The notes beneath the pieces are model-generated. The model saw only the letters and a list, made by a program, of their open reading frames with translations. It was not told where the DNA came from and did no database searches. Source: Ophioderma brevispina (Eukaryota; Echinodermata; Ophiuroidea; Amphilepidida; Ophiodermatidae). Taken from it: a stretch of DNA of 64,000 nt. Each line of letters opens with the position of its first letter. The first letter of the stretch is position 1. This document shows, piece after piece, positions 57,638-64,000 of the stretch. The translations under genes were made by a program, and so were the position numbers. The stretch is from NCBI GenBank assembly GCA_023653785.1, contig JAMKCH010019715.1, forward strand, positions 1-64,000, written 5' to 3'.

Positions 57638-57904
57638 AGGTTGAGAATCACAAGGACGTAACTCAGCACGGAAGAAAATATAAAGAGTTCTTTTTCTGCT
57701 GTAATACTGCTTTTGAGGATGTTGATGTTTAATAAGTTCTACTAAGCAAATCGATTCATTACTCAAATGTACTATGTAACTTATCTTAAGCTTCATATAT
57801 GTACTGTAAGCAAACCAAACTTTGGTAAACAAAGAACAATCTGAATATACAGCAGAATTTAATATTTCTTTAGTGCTGAGTTACGTCCTTCTGATTGTCA
57901 ACCT
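57638..57904. mobile_element. 267-bp foldback MITE with 32-bp inverted arms
   Basis: The left arm AGGTTGAGAATCACAAGG-ACGTAACTCAGCAC (57638-57669) and the right arm (57873-57904) are inverted copies with two mismatches. The interior is AT-rich. The minus-strand frame inside is not a gene. It lies in a presumed intron of the minus-strand gene. Confidence 0.85.
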
Positions 57905-58221
57905 GATTTATGCGTTTTTCAGAGTTTCCACAAAACTCATCACACCCTTGAAAGGGTAACCTTGTACTGGAGAATGACACCACATGAAAAATTACATATT
58001 GTTTTTTTTGCACTGAGATAATGCACAAGTCTAAAAGAGAACTCCAATAATAAATGTATCCATGTATTCAAAGAATGGGATTGTAATAATTATGAACCAT
58101 TCATTTATATTTCTAAGAACTTCAAAAGAAATCCATATGTGTACCAAAGTAACTTTTTCGTTTGATTTCGCCATGATTTTTTATTCCATAAGTAGTATTT
58201 CTGGTCTAGTTTTTCATCGTT

Positions 58222-58995
58222 TTGGTCTTAGTTTTATAGTGGGGTCTTAGTAGTTACATGGTCTTAGTTTTATAGTGGGGTCTTAGTTTTATAGTTACAG
58301 GTCTTAGTTTTATAGTGGGTCCTTAGTTTTATAGTTAGGGGGTCTTAGTTTTATAGGTTGGGGGTCTTAGTTTTATAGTTTGGGGTCTTAGTTTTATAGT
58401 GGGGTCTTAGTTTTATAGTTCAGGGTCTTAGTTTTATAGTGGGGGTCTTATTTTAGAGTTGGGGGGTCTTAGTTTTATATGGGGGTCTATGTTTATAGTT
58501 AGGGGGTCTTAGCTTTTAAGTGATCTGTGGTCTTCGGTCTTAGTTTTTATAGCACCCATCTTAGTTTTATATTTGTGGGGTCTTAGTTTTATAGTGGGGG
58601 TCCTTAGTTTTATAGTTACAGGGTCTAGTTTTATAGTGGGGTCTTAGTTTTATAGTTACAGGGTCTTAGTTTTATAGTGGGGGTCTGAGTTTATAGTGGG
58701 GGGTCTTAGTTTTATAGTGGGGTCTTAGGTTTTAGTTAGGGGTTAGGGGGGCTTAGCTTTATAGTGATCTGTGGTCTTAGTCTTAGTTTTACTCACCCAG
58801 GTCCTTAGTGTTCTAGTTTGTGGGGTCCTTAGTTTTATAGTGTGGGTCTTCGTTTTATAGTTACAGGGTCTTAGTTTTATAGTGAGGGTATTAGTTTTAT
58901 AGTTGGGGGTCTAGTTTTATAGGGGGGGTCTTAGGTTTATAGTTAGGGGGTCTTAGCTTTATAGTGATCGGTGGTCTTCTGTCTTATAGTTTTAT
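58222..58995 (-). repeat. minisatellite, same unit as 9364-9965, inverted
   Basis: About 40 units of GGGTCTTAGTTTTATAGT with variable G runs, exactly the reverse complement of the unit at 9.4-10.0 kb. Some sub-arrays alternate two variants (ATAGTGGGG and ATAGTTACAGGG), suggesting a two-unit higher-order repeat. It sits between exons 59075 and 57442 of the minus-strand gene, so it would be intronic and transcribed as CTATAAAACTAAGACCC. Confidence 0.95.
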
Positions 58996-59074
58996 GTCAA
59001 CCCATTGTAAAGTGTAAATTTACCATATTCGTAATGTGGCGTATTCTAGGCTTGTCACTTAAAAATTTTATTAC

Positions 59075-59270
59075 CTTTTGATGTTGTAACCATGCTGTAC
59101 AATCTTTGTATTGTCCCGCTTGTCTATGCCACCCCTTTTTATACGGGCCCATGAAATGGTGAACATGGGTATCAAATGGGCCAGCGATTGCAAATAAAGC
59201 TGCGCGGTTGTGGTGTTCGCATGGGTCGTGACCAGAGTCGTACAAGCTTTTGATCTCTCTTCATGGGTGC
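59075..59270 (-). CDS. internal exon, phase 1 to 2, minus strand
   Basis: The acceptor TTTTGTATCTTTTGTTTCCTTAAG and donor CAAAAG|GTAATA bracket 196 bases. One frame is open throughout: 64 codons with THEERSKACTTLVTTH, TTAQLYLQSLAHLIP, TISWARIKRGGIDKRD and IVQHGYNIK. The base needed before it is supplied by the previous exon (A+GC = Ser). A second frame is open for 82 codons but would cross both splice sites. The protein is unknown. Confidence 0.6.
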
Positions 59271-59448
59271 CTTAAGGAAACAAAAGATACAAAATCTTCT
59301 TTAAGTGTATAATCCCTTCCGGAAGGCTTCATCATGCCTTATTGATGGTCTGACATTTGTATGAGTGTGGGTGGTGGTAATTCTGATTGTACAAGGAACG
59401 AAATTCTACGGCCTTCTTCTGATGTTACGCGACTTGTATACCTCTTAC

Positions 59449-59478
59449 TAAGTGTAGCTTGAAGACGGCGTATTTCAA
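59449..59478 (-). pseudogene. 3' part of a split exon, minus strand
   Basis: It ends at CTTA|GTAAGA. Together with 60551-60642 and one copy of the TA target it makes a 124-base exon of 41 codons plus one base, whose tail reads IEIRRLQATL and then joins THEERSKA of the next exon in phase. On its own it has no acceptor, because the 59479-60550 element interrupts it. Confidence 0.5.
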
Positions 59479-60550
59479 TACAGGGTGAGTAAAAAAGATT
59501 TACCTCGATTTCAGAAATATTTAAATATACTTCACAAGCATAGAAATTGATTTTGATACATGAAAAACAATTAGCTCATTTTATATCCACTGTCATTGGT
59601 TAAAATTAAATCAAAAGTTTTACCTTTTCGTTATATGCATATGGTAATTAACGGAAAAACCGCAAAAAAACTATTGAACCACGGTGTTACAATTCTACAG
59701 TCACAGTAGCAAAGTCATGGTTACTGGAGTTAATGCTCTTATAACCTGTGCCTTTTTCTATGTAAACCATTAACCAATCCATACCAACCTTTGTTATGAT
59801 ATTTCTTAACAATTATTAGTCATGACAGTAGCGTAAAAAGTGTAGGGGACCACCATGGGTCTTGACAATGAAATAGCTAGTAATGGTACGCAGGAGAGTG
59901 GGAAAAGGACAAACAGTAAGGGAGTAAGAAAAGAGAGGAAGGGAGAGTAAAGGATTGAGCTGAAAAGTAAAGACAGATATGAATGTGTGATGTTCAAATA
60001 TCAATTCCCCAAAGTAGCCCCAACCTCCACCCCATCAGATTACGAAGAGTCGGTGATGAAAAATGTGGGTCCACCCGGTGTAAGCATTAGGAGGACCTTA
60101 TACATATTGGCATTTCAAAGTTCACGAAAGATACGTGTTACAATTCCAACATTCATTGACATAATGCTCAAGGTTTGGTTGGGTCAGGATTCATAACTTT
60201 CGTTTTGTTATCAGAATAAAAGAGTTTGACATCTTTGATATGTAAAGGTTACACAGAGGTATCAAGCAAACAAAAGATGTCATGATTAATGTGTAGTAGA
60301 GTCATTCAAAGTTTCTGTGGCCATATTCCCTAACATGCTACAGTGATTCCGTGGACAGAGTGAAAAATGGGTACCTATCTTTAAGATAGCATAACTTCTC
60401 AATGCAAGGTTCAAAAATCAGAATTCAATATTTCTCTAGTAGGGAAAATAATCTTGTTTTGTATATGAGAGTCAATATCTTCAGTAGAGTTTCCACTGCT
60501 GTAGAAAAAATTAAACAAAACGAATGTAAATCTGTTTGACTCACCCTGTA
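59479..60550. mobile_element. mariner-like TIR element inserted at TA inside an exon
   Basis: The ends are TACAGGGTGAGTAAAAAAGATTTAC and, inverted, TACAGGGTGAGTCAAACAGATTTAC, differing at two of 25 positions, with TA at both outer edges. TACAGGGTG ends with TA duplications are typical of Tc1/mariner-type elements. The 1,072-base interior has no transposase, so it is non-autonomous. The ends contain GTGAGT, a splice-donor consensus. Removing the element restores an open exon (see findings). Confidence 0.85.
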
Positions 60551-60642
60551 TAATTGCTCTGGAACAAGCTACCCGTTAACATTAGAGAGGCATCTTCCAC
60601 CAGCGTCTTTAAGCGGCTACAGAACATACCTACTCCTTGATG
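60551..60642 (-). pseudogene. 5' part of a split exon, minus strand
   Basis: On the minus strand AATTTAAG is a possible acceptor, then codons read HQGVGMFCSRLKTLVED and ASLMLTGSLFQSN before meeting the transposon at AATTA|TA. Phase 0 at the start matches the previous exon, 61827-61906. The acceptor is weak because the upstream tract is CAA/CAT-rich rather than pyrimidine-rich, so the true start could be nearby. Without excision the frame runs into the element. Confidence 0.48.
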
Positions 60643-60645
60643 CTT

Positions 60646-60706
60646 AAATTGTTGTTGTTGATGATGATGATGTTGCTGTTATTGTTGTTTTTGTTGTTCG
60701 ATGTTC
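60646..60706. repeat. trinucleotide-rich tract (TTG/ATG)n
   Basis: TTGTTGTTGTTGATGATGATGATGTTGCTG and TGTTGTTTTTGTTGTT are imperfect trinucleotide repeats directly upstream of the split exon (minus strand). Read there as CAA/CAT codons it would extend the exon with Gln and His, but a TAA stops it within about 12 codons. Confidence 0.8.
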
Positions 60707-61826
60707 GGTGTTGAATGGTAACCAATTCATTTAGGTCTGCATCTATTCACCACATTACATTCGTAGTCGAAATTGCATTTTTTTTACAATTATTTTACTT
60801 AATCTAAGTCAATTTAAAGATATGTATAGGTTCTCTAAAATGATTGGAAATGGTATTCTTTAATTACACTCATTACAATTCTAGTAAAATATTTGCGTCA
60901 ATAATAAAGTTTGGGAAACTGGCAAAAATGTCATTGACTTTGATTTCTGATGTCCACTCGTAATATTTGTATTATGTTACCTTTCAAAGCAATGAATACT
61001 TAAAGTGGCACAGTAAATAGGGTTTAGTGACCCTAGGTTCACTTCTTAACCTGACGCAGTGTTTTTGCGGAATTAAGTATGGGGGTTTTATGATGTCATA
61101 TTATGACGCCATATGTATCTTGGCCATTCTCACATTACCGTATTCTCACATCTTGGGATGTTGTATGTCTCCCCCAAAGAGGGGTGATTGCCAGTCTCCC
61201 ACTACCACTCTAACCTCCAACCCCCACGCCTTCAATCACTACAAGATCGTGTTGTGTCGTATTGATTAAGTAATCGTAATTAAGATGCCTCAGCCATCAG
61301 GTTTTGAAAATTGATACAGTACAGGCACGTGCACGGGTTACAGGCTGCAGATAAGAAAATCCGTAGTGTTTTGAAACGAGCGTAATGATTGGTTGCTTAA
61401 AAACCTTTATCGGAAGATTCAGGCTTGTAAGCAAGCGTATTGGTACCGAGGCATGTCCGAAACTGGTGCGGTCCAGGATTGGTAACGGAGGCAAGAGCGA
61501 GGCAGTTTTTATGGTACTCTTAGCATAAAAACACTGTCATTTCCAGAAGTGCCTGGACATGCCTCTGTTTCTCATGTTATTTACCGGTGTGAATCCTTAA
61601 GAGCCCTCAGATATTTAAATTAATGCATTTATGTCTATTTCAAACCATCTTCACAAGTTGTGATCATTCACGAGAATAACTTCATTTGTTTATTTAACTG
61701 AACAACAAAATGGTATTGTCCTAAAATATGGATATTCTGCTATCTCCTGAAAAACTTCTATCACAGAAAAACAACATTTCTGTTTTTCATTGCTTTGAAG
61801 CATATATCAGAAATAAAATAACTTAC
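60707..61826. other. intron-like stretch
   Basis: A minus-strand frame at 61297-61494 has no good splice pair. AGGCACGTGCACGGG at about 61323 is a palindrome-like word seen in repeats. No other gene signal was found. Confidence 0.3.
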
Positions 61827-61906
61827 TCTTTGCTCCTTATAGCGCCTGGCCTTTGAGGAGTGAAAGGAGGGGCTTACTCGTAGATGGTTTACTCGGGGAG
61901 GCGTGC
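61827..61906 (-). CDS. internal exon, phase 1 to 0, minus strand
   Basis: The acceptor TTTGGTTTGATATGCTCACAG and the donor CAAAGA|GTAAGT bracket 80 bases. Two frames stop; the third gives two bases then 26 codons (TPPRVNHLRVSPS, FHSSKARRYKEQR). Its phase-0 end matches the next exon (60642 downward). The basic, serine-rich content suggests a linker or nuclear-localisation-like segment, which is speculative. Confidence 0.55.
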
Positions 61907-62608
61907 CTGTGAGCATATCAAACCAAAGTCCTATAGCTGATAACAACTTTAAAAATTAACATGTATCAAAATAACTTCACGAACACAAGAGTCGGACGGG
62001 TGGACGTAAGGGGGGGCGTAACTTTGGTTGGAGTAGCGGATGACGTAAGTCCTACCTGATGTGGACCTTTTGTTCCCGTTTTTTTTTTCCGAATATTTGC
62101 AGACCGCCTATACGCTTAGATGATTTGTAAAGAGCTTCAAATTTTGATTTTTAAACTGTCGAACCACTCATGGTCTGTCATTTTCTGCACTGTTAAAAAT
62201 AAACCTCTAACAAAATAGGGGTTTGACTGGCAGCTGGGACTCACAACGTGCAGGACGTAAAATAACCGGAGCTGTAAAAATACGAAACCATTGCAGGGAA
62301 CGTAAAATAACGGCGTAAAATCTCAGCTTCAACGTTATTGTTGGCTTTTGACTTGTTTAAAAAAATAGTAAGAATTAAAAAGTCATTACAATCATCTGAC
62401 CAAATGTTCACGGTGTAGCTATGGCATCATACAGACGTTGTATCTATACGTTACCACGTGGTTGTAAAAAAGTATATTTCAGGCAAACAAGGGAAAACGT
62501 GAAGAAATAAAAATTTACTCCAGTTTATACACTTTGTTTTATATGGTAATGTACCCATTCTAATGTCCCCAATTACTTAATTATCATATGAGTAAACTTA
62601 TGTAAATA
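61907..62608. other. gene-free stretch
   Basis: The interval has CpG-rich words (GTCGGACGGGTGGACGTAAG) near 61990-62040 and ACGTAAAATAACGG-type repeats at 62255-62320. No exon was supported. It may contain the upstream part of the minus-strand gene. Confidence 0.3.
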
Positions 62609-62680
62609 CATGTACCTTATCTAGATTCGAATCAGGGCCTTAAGATTACAAGTCCTAAACCTTATCCACTACACTACATG
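62609..62680 (-). tRNA. tRNA-like sequence, Thr(TGT) anticodon, probably pseudogene or SINE head
   Basis: The 72-base minus-strand sequence begins CATGTAGTGTAGTGGATAAGG, with a D-arm/A-box-like core. It has an anticodon stem TTAGGA/TCTTAA around loop CTTGTAA (anticodon TGT) and a T-loop GATTCGAATC. The ends CATGTA and TACATG are complementary. The T-stem pairs poorly and the end pairing is offset from the usual 7-bp acceptor, so a functional tRNA is doubtful. A decayed gene or tRNA-derived SINE fits better. Confidence 0.45.
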
Positions 62681-62907
62681 ACTTTACTAATAGCAGATGC
62701 TAATATGTGTGTACTATTTTTTTGTGTAATACTTTTTTTCAAATTAAATATATTACAAGAAGAAGGAATTGAGTTCTACAAGAGTTTTTTTAAATATTTT
62801 TAAAAATGATAGGGAAAATAAGATTTTGCATTTTTTAATGACGTTACTTATGACGTTATTTAACACATTTTATAGGTAAACCGATTTTCATAGTTCATAT
62901 TCTTACA
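62681..62907. other. AT-rich spacer
   Basis: Only T/A-rich tracts and ATGACGTTA-type words. No feature was recognised. Confidence 0.3.
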
Positions 62908-63262
62908 TTAAAGGTCCATGGCCCGATCGCTAATAGCCTCGCCCCCAGAAGCCCCAGATTTTTCCGGTAGTGGTCAACATTTTGGTATCGTGAGAAAGCT
63001 ACTATTTTTCTCATTTATCCGGTGAAATCTTAGAGCCAAAGAATGTTTGGTTTGGAAGTTATTAGCGAAAATGTGCCCCATTTTGGTCGACCAATATTAA
63101 TTTTACACAGTAATCTATGGGGCTTATAAAATCACGTTTTTAACTCTCGCATCAAAACGGATTGAAATATCGGTGTGAAACTTTACAGATGGTTTTAGAG
63201 TGTGAAGGCCAATCTATCAAGATGAAAACTTCATATCCTTAAATCGGGCCATCCCCCTTTAA
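62908..63262 (+). mobile_element. TTAA-ended MITE, copy 2
   Basis: It starts TTAAAGGTCCATGGCCCGAT and ends ATCGGGCCATCCCCCTTTAA, inverted repeats of about 20 bases with four mismatches and TTAA at both edges. The body matches 11369-11721 in reverse orientation. It has no coding capacity. TTAA edges suggest piggyBac-like mobilisation, which is inferred. Confidence 0.85.
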
Positions 63263-63683
63263 AACAAGTAAGTTACAAAAAAAAATGTAATTTTATGTTA
63301 GGTATGGGTAATAAAGCGTGAAGATTACTGAATAATTGAGGTTTACCGTAATTTAAAAGGTAAAGTCTGGTAAAATTAGGAACATTTTTTAACAGTGTGA
63401 TTAATAGCTTCATCTCATATTCTTCCTATTAGCGAGAAAGAGGTGCAAAGATGTACTCATTTTCATCATTTTAGAAAGACGTTTAGCGGGCGCTCTTAGC
63501 CACAGCGCAAGTTGCTGCATGGCTAACTGGGCCACTACGGCGGTCCGGTAATAGGCCAGAGGATAAGCAAAAAATCGTGCACTTTGTGATAGAAACATAA
63601 CACTTGGCACACACTTAATATGGACTATGACTAACTATTTCAAAACGAGACCCCAGCTGGATTTGACTTGTGGCGGCCATTAT
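63263..63683. other. gene-free stretch
   Basis: A minus-strand frame at 63410-63610 contains AQLAMQQLALWLRAPA, from a region with CGCTCTTAGCCACAGCGC. It is unsupported by splice sites. GTGGCGGCCATTATGG begins the palindromic cluster that follows. Confidence 0.3.
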
Positions 63684-63705
63684 GGCCATTTTGATCAAAA
63701 TGGCC
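63684..63705. repeat. 22-bp perfect palindrome with ATGGCC arms
   Basis: GGCCATTTTGA/TCAAAATGGCC is a perfect inverted repeat with no loop. It is embedded in GGCGGCCATTATGGCC and AAAATGGCCGC words that fit YY1-like AAnATGGCnGC sites. ACATGGCGCC occurs again at about 63849. Probably part of a dispersed repeat also present at 26.8-27.0 kb. Confidence 0.75.
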
Positions 63706-64000
63706 GCTATTTGTAGTTTAAATTCCTCGTATCTAGGTTAAAACTATTGACACGAGTTTCATCTTTGTGTCTATGCCCGTTTTCAGGGGTAAGGCATCTA
63801 AATATGACGCTATTTTTAAAGATCTCGTGTCAGTCATTTTGTTTTCCAACATGGCGCCAATGTACACTAAAACTTATATTTTTGTTATAGCTTTGCACAA
63901 AATAATGATATCAATTTATTTTTTTGTGTACATATGTTTTCAGGGTCAAAGAATCCAAATATAATATTACTTTTAAATAATATCTTTTGCAGCCATTTTA

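Noticed and set aside
1..64000. CRISPR arrays, bacterial operons, rRNA genes, viral genes
   Set aside because: No evenly spaced direct repeats with unique spacers, no long bacterial-type frames and no recognisable rRNA or viral protein segment were seen.

Overview
This looks like intergenic and intronic DNA of an animal nuclear genome, most likely a marine invertebrate. It is AT-rich and repeat-dense. There is no operon structure and no open frame longer than about 185 codons. Coding signal appears only as short open segments flanked by consensus splice acceptors (pyrimidine tract plus AG) and GT donors. Nothing suggests bacterial, phage, organellar or viral DNA. Single-base indels between repeat copies, and frameshifts in coding-like stretches, mean either old decayed sequence or an error-prone long-read assembly, so splice phases are only as reliable as the bases.

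Layout. 1-6.9 kb: diverged repeats, then a head-to-tail duplication of a ~2.5 kb unit holding a frameshifted exon-like segment. 7-10.7 kb: gene-poor, with a CTATAAAACTAAGACCC minisatellite. 10.7-21.4 kb: a CpG-rich patch with a possible start codon and donor, then scattered plus-strand exon candidates between MITEs and a second minisatellite. 21-35 kb: a string of plus-strand exon candidates (21262, 23293, 24647, 26024, 28267, 34725) that can be chained in compatible phase, although the link from 24647 to 26024 needs a weak donor. They are interleaved with AGGTCA-repeat copies, hAT-like and TTAA-type elements and a 34-base G run. A decayed minus-strand coding-like block lies at 30.4-32.3 kb. 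35-46 kb: no strong exons; G-rich and purine-rich tracts, then about 3.5 kb of AGGTCA-rich tandem units. 46.8-55.8 kb: more plus-strand exons (46807, 52945, 54379, 54507, 55033, 55753) and a frameshifted coding-like block at 47.2-49.3 kb.

57-62 kb holds the clearest gene model, on the minus strand and convergent with the plus-strand gene. Exons at 61906-61827, 60642-59449 and 59270-59075 chain in phase, but only if a 1,072-bp TIR element inserted at a TA inside the middle exon is removed. A further minus-strand exon lies at 57442-57284. 58.2-59.0 kb carries the same minisatellite as 9.4-10.0 kb in the opposite orientation, and 62.9-63.3 kb carries an inverted relative of the MITE at 11.4-11.7 kb. 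A tRNA-like sequence lies at 62.6 kb.

I could not confidently name any protein. One exon candidate at 21262 resembles the end of a fibronectin III or similar beta-sandwich domain, but this is weak. The window therefore contains at least two convergent multi-exon genes of unknown identity in a landscape dominated by non-autonomous DNA transposons, minisatellites and nuclear-receptor-half-site-like repeats.
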